This document shows, piece after piece, positions 34,211 through 47,400 of a stretch of 64,000 nt of DNA. The DNA lies in contig JASANG010001373.1 in NCBI GenBank assembly GCA_030248215.1, forward strand, positions 124,001-188,000, read 5' to 3'. Positions within the stretch are counted from its first letter, which is position 1; every line of letters begins with the position of its first letter. Below the pieces are notes generated by a model. The model did not search any database. It worked only from the letters and a program-made list of their open reading frames with translations, and was not told the origin of the DNA. The position numbers and the translations under genes were made by a program. The stretch comes from Enoplolaimus lenunculus (Eukaryota; Nematoda; Enoplea; Enoplida; Thoracostomopsidae).

Positions 34211-34560
34211 GCGCAAAGTGGTGTATAAGTAAATTGCCTAGTGTGTGGGGGGAGGATTGGAGAGACATCCCCATTGAGAACACAATAAAAGACAACTTCC
34301 CGAGATAAAACCTTCCGTCCTCTACATAGACAACTTTAAATTACGTTCTCAGGGAGACTGTCGCGCCCCTGAACCCCGTGCAACATTTAGGGACCCTAAG
34401 CAAGATGCGGGGCTGCCCCCCGAACTAAAACGGTTCTCACACTTAAAGCTACAAAGACAAAAAATTTTGTTCAAACAAAGCATTGCTTTGTGTGGGGGTT
34501 TGGTATTCCACAATCCCTTGAAAACGCAATAAAGAAAATGTTTTTGTTTCATTGTTTTAT

Positions 34561-34751
34561 ACATGGGCCGGGTTCCGGCTGTCCCGACCGACCCAGCAAA
34601 AATACGGGCTCAAAGCTGTCCCGTCTGTAACGACCAACCCAGAAACAACAGGTTTGAAGCTTTCCCGACCAACCCATCAGCAGAAACATTTCACTCCGGG
34701 TATATTGTTGTCCCGTGGGTAAATGGGACGCCACCCAGAGTAACATGGGCC
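34561..34751. repeat. GC-rich repeat bounded by ACATGGGCC direct repeats
   Basis: ACATGGGCC occurs at both edges in the same orientation. The interior has CCCGACCGACCCAGC, CGACCAACCCAG and CGACCAACCCATC. The right end GGGACGCCACCCAGAGTAAC is similar to 57760-57785 (GGGGTACCACCAAAAGTAA). It might be a transposon with a 9-bp duplication. Class uncertain. Confidence 0.4.
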
Positions 34752-35084
34752 TAAGATCTTTACGCTATTACTCGTTTAGGTATAGCAAACATAGTATTTA
34801 GATTTGAAACGTTCCTCTGAGACTGAGTGTATTGGAATTGACGGTCAGTTAAATTGTTGTTAGAAATTTACAAACATTACTATCTACTTAATACTTGTTT
34901 TGAATTGAAAATATTAAAAGCCTAGTCACAATGTCTACACTGCAAAAAATGATGAGTCAAATTGAGGTTCCTACCTATACTGGGGGCGTGAGCGCAGTTG
35001 TAAACTGCCGCGATATGAACACGGTATTCAGTCGAAAATTGGATGAACGGTCAGGGGACGACCTTGTTAAAAATAAGGGCGTGC

Positions 35085-35335
35085 AAGTATGTAGACATGT
35101 TTGTTCGTTATGCGAACATGCAACATAGTACAGTGCACTGTATGTATGCAAGCTGGCAGCATTCGGTCAACACGTATAGTCGACGAAAAATGCAGTTGCA
35201 GAAGCGGGCTGCGTGGCGCAGTGGTAGAGTCTTTGCTTAAAGGTCCGTAAACTCAGAGTTTGATCCAAGCTCCGGAGACCCGTTTTTCCAGCTCCTTAGT
35301 AGAAAGGTCTGAAGTCCCGGTTTTTTTTCCTAAAC
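35085..35335 (+). mobile_element. tRNA-Val-derived SINE, copy 1
   Basis: The shared 5' part (TATGCGAACATGCAACATAG ... ACACGTATAGTCGACG) is followed at 35205-35274 by a tRNA-like part with GTGGCGCAGTGGTAGAG (box A) and AGAGTTTGATCC (box B), then the tail TCCAGCTCCTTAGTAGAAAG and GTCTGAAGTCCCGG. Copies 2 and 3 have the same order. It ends about 85 bp before the attractin start codon. Confidence 0.75.
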
Positions 35336-35413
35336 TAACAAGTAAGCCTTCCATTAACTTTATCAATAGATGATGTAGCTAGTGGGTATTTCGTTTATGT
35401 TCTTTCGTTTCTG

Positions 35414-35421
35414 GTGTAGCG
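35414..35421 (+). promoter_or_regulatory. Splice acceptor 2 nt upstream of the attractin ATG
   Basis: TTCTTTCGTTTCTGGTGTAG is a good pyrimidine-rich acceptor ending at 35419, and CG then the ATG follow. It implies either a 5' untranslated exon upstream or a spliced-leader trans-splice site. The sequence alone does not decide which. Confidence 0.5.
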
Positions 35422-38400
35422 ATGTGGAATGTCGATGTCTTCCTTGGACAGTCGCACCAGGCAGTCATGTTAAGTGCAGCTTTAATCTTCCTGTGTGGAT
35501 GTTCCATGGTTCTTGCCAGTTTCAAAGATCTAAAGAAGGTTACGAAGGCGTGCAGTCTTCAATGCTATCAAGGAACATGCATTAACGGAACTTGCGAATG
35601 CTTCGCTGGATGGGCTGGGAATCAGTGTCAGTCCTGCTATGGCAGGCAAAGGTGAGGAATCGATTTTTTGGTTGTGCTTCTGATTTTCGTTTGAAAACGC
35701 TATTATTTTATCGAGCATTTACTGTAGAATTTCTGACCTTGGTCAAGCAGGAGGGTGTAAGCATGTGAGATATTGTTATCCGTTATGTGCACATGCAATA
35801 TAGTGCAGTGCACTGTATGTATGCGAGCTGGCAGGAAATGGTCGACACGTATAGTCCACGATTGAAAAACAGTTAGACAGGCGGGCTGCGTGGCGCAGTG
35901 GTAACAGCGTCTGCCTGACACGCAGAACGTCGTTAGTTCGAAACCACCCGTAACCCACTTTTCCAGCTGCTTAGTGGAAAGGTCTGAAGTCCCGGTTCCT
36001 ACCTAGACTGACAGAGGGTACAACACCGGACAAATTCCTTTTGCAGACACTGACACATTTCAAGAATTAAATTTCAATCTGTTTACCCAGGAGTCCCCCT
36101 TATAAAAAGCAACACTTCCGTGGAAGCGTGTGCCACTTTTATCTTAACTAACCAGCCAACGGAATTAAAGAACTATTTCTCTCACATAACAAGGATACAG
36201 TGTTGCCCTCTTATGTGTAATCTACATAAAATTCATGGTAATTTGCGGCTACAGGGCACGCTGAAAAATACGAAGGGCACAGGCTTTCGCTAAAGCGCTC
36301 TAATAAGCACTTTTGTCAGAGCCTGTAAAAATTCTCGGAATATATTCAAATTTGCAGCTAACGAAAAGTTCTACCACTCCCTACACCGAAGCACACCCAC
36401 TTAAGACTTCAACCCGATTAACAAGTTTACGTGTCTTAAATTTCCGTGTGCATACGTATATGTTGGCATCAGGGTGCAACCGGAATTACAATTTACCGGA
36501 ACCGGAACCGGAATTTGAAAATTTTACCGGAACCGGAAACGGAACCGGAAAGTGAAAAATGCATTTCACCAAAAATTTCATTTTAATCTTATTTTTTGCT
36601 CTACTATTTGTGAAATAACCTTAGTCGAACATAGGTATTTATTTTATTTGTTGTATTTTAGATTTTCGTCGTCGACTGAAGTGAAATCCACCATCAATGG
36701 CTTATATTCGGAGTACAAGTGGCTTTCAAAAGAGATTCTTAAAAATTAGCAAAGTTAAAAAAACGGCCAAATTTTAACACCGGAATTTTTAAATCCGGTA
36801 AAAATTTACCGGAACCGGAACCGGAACCGGAATTCCGGTTGCACCCTGGTTGGCATTAATACCTACTATATGCGTTGATACACGTGGTGATGGTATGTGT
36901 ATATGTTTAATGTGCGTTTATTATATGGACATACTAGCTGATTTGATTTGTGTTTATTTTATGCATTCGTATCAAGTACTGCTCTTGTCCGTTATGTATT
37001 ATATGTAGGTATGCTAGCCGGCAGCATACGGTCGACATATAGTCGATTATAAAAGTAGTTAGAGAGGCGGGCTGCGTGGCGTAGTGGCAGAGTGTTCGCT
37101 TAAGTATCCGTAGGTTGAGAGTTCGACCCCCGGCTATGGAGGCCCGTTTTTTCAGATGCATAGTTAAAAGATCTGAAGTCCCAGTTCCTAACTAGACTGA
37201 CAGCCCGGTTGTGAACTGGATGCCCTGTTCATACCTTTCTACTCCTTCGCGACACAGCGAATGCCCAGCCGAATGTTACAAGATTTCTGCAAAAGCGACC
37301 TTTCCCGATTTTCTGCCCTTCTGCCTTACCAGCACCGAAAGTCTAACGTTTTTGTTTTGTTTGTTATAAACTATGCCTACATTGACTTATCGCCATTGTA
37401 TTTTGTTTAAGACTCACCAGCGCAACTGGGTACGTTACCGATGGATATGGTAACTATTCAGTGAATTTGCGATGTTCTTGGTTGATTGACGGGACAAGTC
37501 TTGGCGCAAAGCATATCAATTTAAAGTTCGAAAGTTTTTCAACCGAATGTGGTTGGGATCACGTGTTTATTTATGCTGGTGATGGTATCTATACTGAACA
37601 ATTTGGCGCGCTAAGTGGCGGGAATTTGTTGGTCCAGCATGAAACTAATGGATCTGCGTCTCAGTATATTGTCATTCCATCATCTCAAGCGTTCATATAT
37701 TTCTATAGCGATACTGCCTTTAATTCGACAGGATTTAACATAACTTATTGGTATGTTGAACGTCTTAGTCAGTGCCCTGTTTTGCAGGTACTCTACTACT
37801 AGGTATATATCAATGTGTCTACGTAATCCAAAAACCGTTGCTTATCCTTCCATCAAGGTATAAGCACAAGAGTATAATTATATAACATAGGTAAATGCCC
37901 ACGTTGTTGAACTTGAGGATTACGCCCACCGCATTTCAGTTGCTTTCAGGTTTCCCCCAGGTTCAACCTAGGGCAAGCTTCCATAACTAATGGGAAGAAG
38001 AGGGAGGAGCTATGTGCCCCCACAGATTGTATTACGCTAGAAGTTGTGTAAATTTCTGTTTTCCTTGCAATTCGAGTTAATATGTTTTTGATACAGGTTT
38101 GGTGGGTGCTCTTCAACGCTTGACTGTAATAACAACGGCGTTTGTGAAATGGACATAATTACAAAAACAAAGAAATGTAATTGTAACGACGGCTGGTCTG
38201 GCCCATTTTGTAAGGAACGCAGTTGTTCTGATGAACAGTGTGGTGCACCAAAACAAGGACGCTGTTTGCCTAACGGGCTATGTGATTGCTACGACGGGTA
38301 TAGAGGTGAGTAAAACCATTATGCATATAATGTAGCATTCACAATAATTATTGCCAGCTTTGCACCAAAAACGACATATGGTAGCGTTTCCGAGTTGCAA

Positions 38401-41400
38401 TTTTTAAAATTGCCGCGCGTTAACCAAACCGTAACAATGATAGCACACTTTACCATAACATATTTTTCTACGATTTATAACTGTGCTGCTGATAGCAATT
38501 GTTGGTGTCAGGTAAGGTTATGGGTGTTTTCATGGTTTCGGTAGGGCTAATTCGTGGCAATTTGCAAATTGCAACTCGTTTATTCCCGCCAAAGGTAGCG
38601 ATTACTGGAGTAGTCTAAAAGCTTCTCGCGTTAGACCAAGCCAGAAATTTAACAAAATACTGAAGAAGTTTCGTCAAGCATTTACGTTGATTAACAGCGC
38701 AAAAAATACACATAGCGAGCAGGGATTGGCGTTCTCGGTCTCGACACGTTTCGGGATTTGGCTGATCTCAGTCTCGCATTTTGTCAATCTCGGTGGTCTG
38801 CAAACCGAGACCAACGAGGTGAAAAACCGATAATCAATCACAACAATTTTCCTCGGATCGCAGACTTGCCCCGGAAGTACTTGCGTATTTTGCCTACCAA
38901 CACAGACAACGAACGATCATGAAGCAAGCGGTTTGAGAAACAGAATGACCCCTCCGGTTACCCAAAATTCTTTTTAAAGGAAACAAAACACTTTGATTTT
39001 ATTGTGACAAAGCACAAATAGTGGCATTTTCGCGTTTAAAAGATTCATATATGGCATCGTGTAAAAAGTATGGGTCATCCGCATTTGTAACGTGTACGCT
39101 TGTTAAAAAATTCTCCAGTCTATTCGATTTGCCCGCGATCAAAAACATCATAGCCTTTGAGTTAGTGTTGTACTGAGGGTGTTTTGAGACGGGGATTTGT
39201 CCCGAGCCTTTTCGAAAGGTATGGGGGCAGTAGCCAAGTGACAAATAAAGTAAAAAATAAAGTTTGGCGGCGATTATCAGTTTAATTATATGAAAATGCA
39301 CTTCAGAGCAGATGAAAATGTTCAAAACTTTTATTAAAATCTTATTTTTATTTTCGGTAACGGTTAAAAATTGAACGGGACCAAAAGTCTCGGTCTCGGT
39401 AGGGTAGGACCGACAAGAGTTCTGGTCGCCGTCAATTTTGGACTGTTAAGATTTAAGTGTTTTTCGTACGCCTTTTTGCAACCGGAATTTCGGTTCCGGC
39501 ATTTTTTCACCTTCTGGTTCCGGTAAATTTTTACCGAAATTAATGATATATATAGTTTTTGTTTTTTTATTAATTTGGTAATCTTTAAGAAGCCTTTTTA
39601 AGACCTCTTGTTCTAGCGTTTTACTAAAAATGACGATACAAATAAAATAGATTTGATTAGTATATATAGTACGTATACAAACCTTGACAATCGCCGAAAA
39701 TGACGGTATCTGCAACTAAGGTTATTTCGCAAATAATATAAAAGAAAATTAATATGACTTTTCACTTTTCTGCCCCGTTTCCGATAATTTTTTTCAGATT
39801 CCAGTTGCACCCTACTGAACACCTATATCATCGAACTAATACTTACCGTACTTGAACAGAATTAAGATGGTGGTTGTTGGTTATAATCGGTTATTTTGTT
39901 TGCTTGCTAATTCAGGTCAGTTTTGCGATCAATTGAGTACAGAGCCATTATGGTCAATAGAGCGAGCATTTGCTCACAGCAGTACATCTCGTCTTATGGC
40001 GGGTGCCGGTAAATCCATGGAACCAGGTCCAACTCCAGCTGCGTCGCATACAGCAACTGTCGTAAGCGGAAACTATATGTACGTAGTTGGAGGATATTCG
40101 TTTCAAGGCTCGCCTGCGGCTGAAAGTAGCGTTGTTCAAGTTATGAGGTAAGTAAGATGTTCACATATGTGCAGAAATGCAGTATATGGTTTGGTTTATA
40201 ATTGACCTCAACTTGTATCCTGAATACTGAGTTAGGTCGATAGGATGTTGAAATGGGTATCGGAATAGGAGCCGGACAAAGTTGAGTATTCGTCAATGAT
40301 GTAAATATCAGAGCCTAAAATCAGACAGCTGTGACTGACCAAAATGATAGGGCTGAGACGAATTGCAAAGCTATTCGGGGCCAATTTTTTTACATGAATT
40401 CGTTAAAAACCAGTGCTCCGACAATTTTGGTCATCCGCCAATAAATATAATCGGTTGGTTGTAGATACAATTTTGACACAACAGACTGGCAAAATATGTC
40501 ATCACAAAATGGTTTACGTAGCGCTGCAGCCGGTGCTGCACCAGTGCGTTTATACGATCACAGCGTTGTAGAATGGAATGTAAGCAACATATTATGTTGG
40601 TCGACCAGGGTGCGACCGGATACCTGCCGGACATGGCCTGCTTCGTTATTTTTTAATATTTGGTCGCACCCTGACGGGTTGTATATAGCTTATGCCAGAT
40701 TGAACCGACGATTTCATTGGGATGTAGCCACGCGAGTACGTCAAAGAATAGGCCCAGTATTCTGAAACGCGTATAGCACCTATCATTAGTTAACAATAAG
40801 TTTTCAAACTGACGAAAATCTGCAATTACAGGTTTCAAAGTTGGTACAAAGCAAATACGAGAAATGTGCTGAGTATTGGGCTTTGTCATTTTTTGGTTCG
40901 AAAGTTAGACCTATCGCCGCCAACACTGGTGATAAGTGCTATAACCAGTTGAAAATACTACATTTTCGTAGCTATCACTTAATTGTTTAGCAGTATGCTG
41001 TTTAAAACATCAAGTGTATAATAATCATCACATACTGTGTGTTGGGGGACCCACGCAGTCAATTCTTCCCTAACTTGGTCTGCCCACAGGTTGATGGCCC
41101 TAAATTTTTTTACAGTGTGGGCATCAGAAAGGTGTATACGTAATATGAAAGTAGTCAATCTTTCATGTTAGCAATGAAAAATTCTACGTTATAACATGTG
41201 TGGAATACGTATATATAGATATAATTGCTTATTTTCAGAAAGCCTTGTACATATTTGGTGGTGTTGTGAATTCAACTGTGATTACAAATGAGCTTTGGTC
41301 ATACAATTTGTCAACCGGTGTATGGCGTAAAATACAACCCGCAATATCCGATGGTAGTAGTTCTCAAAGTTTATTGGCATCTCAAAAGGATAATAACGCA

Positions 41401-44400
41401 TTGAAATCGATGCCTTCAAACGCTGACATGAGAGGGTATGGTAATGAGAACGAGTCTGGACGAGCAGATAATGCTGAAATATTGCTCGGAGGCGATGGCG
41501 AAGAACGTCAAGGGGCGGATTCAAATGCAAATACCAACCATAGGAAAAGTAGCAGTGAGTCTCGGAGTAGAACATCAACAATGGAAGGAAATAAAGGGGT
41601 CAACGTAGAAGCTGTCCCAGATGCTGTAGCGGGGCATACGGCACATGTGGTTGCGAATAGTCGAATGATTGTGATATTTGGATATAACCGCAATAGCGGA
41701 TACCGGAATACGGTGCAAGAGTATCGATTTCGTAAGTTTTGAGTTGTTTCGTTTCGTCCGTTAGCATAAAAAGATTAAATTTATTTTTGTGTGTTTGTGT
41801 GTGTAATACGTATTTATTCATTGTCGTAGCCTGTTAAGGTGCCTGTAGGGTGGGTGCAAACGGAATTTGTATTCCGGATAAAATTGCAATTCAAAATTCT
41901 ATCTACCAGTCGCCTGCATTGTTAGGTTATTGGATTAACGGTTTTTATAAGTTCCGTTTAGGTGTACTTACGTTTCGCTAGCCAAATCTAAAGCTGGAGG
42001 AACGTTTTTTCGGAGGTGCCCTAGGGTTGGGCGGAGATTTTCGATGGTAGGGGTCTGAGCATGGGCGATTTGTCGAGTGATTGGAAGCCTCTCCTTGGCA
42101 GCGAAAGGTGTACGTAAATCTAATATTGCCTAAATTGTTCACAGGTAATAATACGTGGTCAGTGCTTAAGCATCACGGTGCGGTGGTTGTTGGCAGCTAC
42201 GGTCATACATCGGTGTACGACAAGTTTGGAACAGGTCTGATTTATGTTTTTGGAGGATATACGGCGCAGACGCAAACGCAAGGTCAAGTGGTCGATACTC
42301 TATATTCGTTTAATCCGCGGAATAATATTTGGTAAGATTCACAAAGGAACTGTAGCGTATTATCATGGGTTTTCTTCACTGTTATATCTTTTTGTCCCAC
42401 TTCATAAGTTTCTGGATCCGCCACAGTATTTATTTATCGCCTGTCAGTGTTATGGTTTTAGCAGGCGAAGTATACGCAGTTTGCAAATCAGGATTTCATC
42501 ATATGACTTGAGCCGGCAAAAGCGGTTGCAAACACATACGCACACATTTTTGAATGCTGGAATTAGGGTGTGTCTGGATATCTGACTTTGGAAAAAAGCG
42601 ACATTCGGCTTCCTGTGCAGTAAGTACATCCGTGCTGCAACCGGGATTCTGGTCCCGGTAGTTGAAAATTTGCACCAGTTGTAAAGCCACGTTTAACTAT
42701 GTCCTAGTAGAAATTTAAATTTATTCGTTTAAATTTTCTAAAACATATAGTACGGTGTTGAAGCCTTGCGTTTGCACCAGCGTGGTGACTTTAGTTAGTG
42801 TTGAAGACAGGGTGCAAACGGTATTTCGATTTCGATTTGAAATTTGATTGAAATCTAGTTCTGATTCCGATTTCTGGTATAATCGGAATCAGGACCGTAA
42901 TTTTTTCATAGCATCTAGTCTGTATTATTGCAGTACTCTGAAACAGATATATGATTTAAAACATACGTGTTAATAACATAGCAAAACTCGGTATGTAAAA
43001 TGCATCAGCTCTGCAACTTTTACAATTTTGATTCAGGTATAAATTTTCTGTTCCGTTTCCGCTTATAATTCAGTTGTACTTTGCAGCATGCTTGATGTTT
43101 GTTGATAGTCTTTTATTTTAGGAAAATTCTTCCGTCATCAGGTTTTGTCAAATTTCGGCATACGGCTGTTATTCTTCCGGGTACAATGGTTGTGTTTGGC
43201 GGTAACGCTCACAACGAGTCTCATGACTCAAAAATTACCGAATGCTACGACGAAACAGCTTTAGCGTTTGATTTTGGTACAGAAAATTGTTTTATTTTTT
43301 AACCTGGTCTTACGTGAATATTTTCTGTTTTATCCGAGATCTAGTTTTCAGTGTGGAATCGAACACTAATCTCGGGTGGGAGGTGGTTGCCATACTATCA
43401 TCACCCTGTAATTGGAATGTGACGCTCGAGTCCGATGGGCTCTCACGTCTAGTGGAAATTTTGTAGCGCACATTCTTGTAATATTTGTTAGACTCGGTGC
43501 ATTAGGTATTTATTACACGTGCACAATTTAAACAGTTGCTTTCAGTAAACGCTATGTATGTGAGAATGGGTATATTGTTTGTATGCTTTACGATTTGCCC
43601 ACTTGTAAAACAAACAAAGTTATGTGTTCGTCAGTGATGTAACTATCAGAGCCTATTATCAAACAGAACAGTTATGACTGACCAAAATGATAGGGCTGAG
43701 ACGAACGTTGTCATTAAGGCCGAATTATGGTTCAAACAGTGTTGCTGATACCTAAAATACAGGGTTTTTTCTATGAATTATTTTGGTAAGAATCCAATTT
43801 TTTAACAAATGTTATTATTGTTTCGTTTTCAGAATGCAATTTATGGTATTCGTTACCGTCGTCTCCCTCTTATTTGCCTTATAACATACGTCGGTATGGA
43901 CATTCGGCAGTGGCATATAACAAGTGAGTAGGACCAAGGGCACATACTAAATTTGCGTTTTTGGCGAACTCTCCCTCTCCGGGGAGGCTGATGTCGCATG
44001 GATATCATGTTTCTCTCATGTTAACTTTCTAACAATAAGCAAAACATTTTCGTTTTAATTCGAATTTCACTGTTCATTCATTTATACTTTAGATAAAAGA
44101 GGGTCAAGTTAAAAACGCAATGCGCTATGCGTACAATATTCGCTATGCAGAAGGAACCTAGTTGCATCTGTTGTAAAAGGCAAAGACTAATGCTGATTGG
44201 TTTTTCTAGATGCATACTGTCGAGTACTAAGATGACCTTTGTTTTTAGTGTCAAAAAGTGTGTTTGTTTAAGCCTTTAGGTTACTATGACAAACTGTAGA
44301 AATAGTTTATTGGAATGAAAATAATGATTGTTGTTAAAATTTGTAATCAGTCAGGCAAGAAATTTTTAAACAATCAGTCAGGTCAGAATTTCTAAAACAT

Positions 44401-47400
44401 AAGAAACGAGTAGTCTAAAAGAATGGGCGTTGATTTGTTGTGAGTGGTGTGAAATAAAAACACAACTCGGCTTTAGCTTTCTACTATTGTTGATGGTTTT
44501 AGCTCAATGTACGTATTTGGAGGTTTTAACGGAAGGCTGCTTAATGACGTTGTCCTGTTTCAACCAGGTAACGCAAAGCTTAGTTTAAATTTTTGTAAGT
44601 TTCAGCAATGTTTAGAACCCGTATTCTCGACAATGTGCATCACCTATCACCATTTAGTAATGGGTACTCAACCAAGCTAAATTCGAAAGTTGTGGGCCTT
44701 GTCAGCAGCTGGTCATAGGCAGGTACTACAACCATTCGAGTATAAGCACACAGATTTGAGCATAAAGTTTGTTTGTCGTTAAATACATGAGTGATCACTT
44801 TTTCAATAAAAAGAACTTAGGTTAAATGAAGATCGAGAAGCCGTATATCTCGTTGTGGCTAATTATTACATTTCGATGTGTTCATTTAAATTTTGATGTG
44901 ACTAATACGCGACGTCTTTGCAAAAAGCGCGTTGTCAGAGGACTTTGTCATACGCTAGAGTATATCCACGAATTTGCTTTATTTATTTATAAATAATCTA
45001 TCTAATGCGAATATGCTCCAAATTGTATAGCGCATATCGTCAGCTGTAGGTTTCCAAACTCGCGAACTGTAACAATTGCGAATGATAATTTTTGTTCAGA
45101 AGCCGCTAATTTTCGAAGCTCTTTGTTCAGTGATGTGGAAATTACCACACCTATCACCTGCTTGTGATAAGTTCTGTACACATTTGAGAATAAATGTATA
45201 GATCTGTATAATTTGTAATATAGGTAGTTGTACAGCGTTAAAAGACGAACTGAGCTGTTTACGCAAACGCGCTGGCATTAAATGTGACTGGCTTTCTGGT
45301 CGTTGTCGAATTGCGAAAGCAACCGGTCAGTCGGAGTTTGGCCGTGGTGGTAGCAGCAGTAACGGCGGCAGACTAAACAGCCTGGAGCCGGCCCGCGGCA
45401 ACGACGATTTTCCCGCAGTTGAATCGTCAGCCGCCCATCAATTGCTACTGTACGGTCGAAAATCAACGAAACGCGCCGGAGCGGATGGTAGCGGAGTTCG
45501 TGGCAGCGGAGGACTGGCTTCAGTCGTTGTTGATGGTGGCAGTTTGGCTGGCACGGCTTCTTCCACGCGGTCTGGCTCAAGTGATGACGTGTCGTTAACG
45601 AGTGGTGCGGATAAGATTGCTCGAAAATATCGCCTGCGTTGTGGGAACCTCCGTAGTGGGGTTGTCCCTGGCGTGTCTGGGGTGCCAGATTTGACGAACC
45701 CCGTTGATGCTAACGCCGCTGGCTTGAAACCGATTAGTTCGGGTGGAATTTGTAAGTTTGAATTGTACAAATTTGGCTCATGTTAAGAATAGGAACCTAT
45801 CCATTACCAGAGAAGGGACTGGGTAGGTTACGCTTTGGTTTAGGTTTATAGATAGTACGTAGCTTCATATTGTTTACAAGGGCTCTAAAGTTGTGATGTT
45901 ACTTATTTGTTTGAAATCAGCTAACCATGAAGCTGTAGTCGGTTGGAAAACAAGGTTCATGGCTACTAACGTTCTGTGTGGCTGGCACATTGGCAGCAAA
46001 CGTTCGGATTTAGTATCAGATTTGTGAAAAATGGAAGGCTAAACTTGTAGCACTCATGGTTTATAACCTCAGTCCAAGTTGTGGCGAATCGGTTATTTCG
46101 AAAATTCACAGGTTTATATCACCTGCACAAGATTAGACTTGCAAGGTTCTGATTTGGCAAAATCGCAATGAATTTAGAATCGGAACCTGTAAAATAGTGG
46201 GTTTGGTGTCAGGTAGAGATCTGGAAGTGACAAAACTTTGATACAAAATATTTGTTGCGGCTGCTTGAATATGGAAATTTTTGTCGAAAAGTATATAAGT
46301 ACAAACCTTAATCTTGAATATCGGGATTTAAAACGAAGATTACATAGTTGTATACTTTCACATTCAAATATCAAAATGTGACACAAATTAATACCTTTAG
46401 TTTAATTACTTAGCTAGTTTGCTACTTCAGACGATGACGTAGCAAATGTCGGCGATGTATCGTTTGCAAACGTTGTGCTTAATCGCAAAGGGAAATGTAG
46501 CTCGTTCAACACTTGTCCTGCATGCTTATTCAACTATTTGTCGAATATTCCTGTGTTTGCCACGGTGCCTCAAATAACTTCGTCAGCCAGTGTATCGTCG
46601 TTTAAGTCTGGCCAGTGCAGTTGGTGTGATGAACGCTGTCAAGATCAATGTTCGGATGTGGTGAGTAGGATTTGACAAAGAAGAGAGGTTCAATTTTGTT
46701 CAGTGGTTTATAGTAAGTGATATTGTTTAAAAATATAGGTTACACGTCCTGTAACTCATTCCACTTGGCACAGCCAACATAATCAATATGGTCCAACTAT
46801 CGATTTGATTAAAGTTTATAAAGAAGTTCTTTTTTCTGTTTACATTGGTTAAACAATTATGCTTGTAAACCATCCGTAGTAACACGACCCTTATGCTAAT
46901 ATCTATTGAGTTACGGGAATGTGAACACGTACCGTTTTTCTGTTCAAGCAGTCGACGAGAGATCAAAATACACGGCGTAATTGCTCAATTGTTTCGTACA
47001 TCAATTGTGAACACAATCAAAATTGTTTAGCGTGTATGTCAGACAGCGATTGCCGTTGGGTCCCGAAACGCAAAAAATTACCCTACTACGGCCGGTGCTA
47101 TAAAGGAGATCAAAGTATGTTTTTGCAGGGTTTCAGCAGGAACTACATTTCACAGGAACAAAAATTGCAAAGATATTACATCACAGAATTGCTGCAAATT
47201 GACAAGAACTCAAAATGAATAATTCTGGCTGGAGCAGGAATTCTGGTTGTACCCTGGTTTTTTATTTTTTGTTTGGGGGTTCCAGTGGGATAGATAGATA
47301 GATGGATTCATTCCTAAGTGCGCATGGGTGCTGCAAATTGACAAGAACTCAAAATGAATAATTCTGGCTGGAGCAGGAATTCTGGTTGTACCCTGGTTTT

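Larger units (their letters stand above)
31836..35421. other. Intergenic region MORF4L1 to attractin
   Basis: Holds a foldback element (31880-32042), a truncated LINE (32490-33430), a hairpin repeat (33593-33752), a short tandem repeat near 34145, and a GC-rich repeat with 9-bp direct ends (34561-34751). An open frame begins at ATG 34931 and could be read to a GTATGT donor at 35088, but it does not join in phase to attractin exon 1 and its first 40 bp match a MITE end, so it is not called a gene. Confidence 0.5.

Noticed and set aside
35881-35950. A tRNA-Val(GAC) gene
   Set aside because: Box A, box B and the anticodon stem are good, but the T stem and acceptor stem do not pair, and two sibling copies share flanking leader and tail, so it is a SINE.
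45278-45770. Minus-strand open frames of 100-110 codons
   Set aside because: They are antisense shadows of the GC-rich attractin exon 11, which is fixed by splice phase on both sides.
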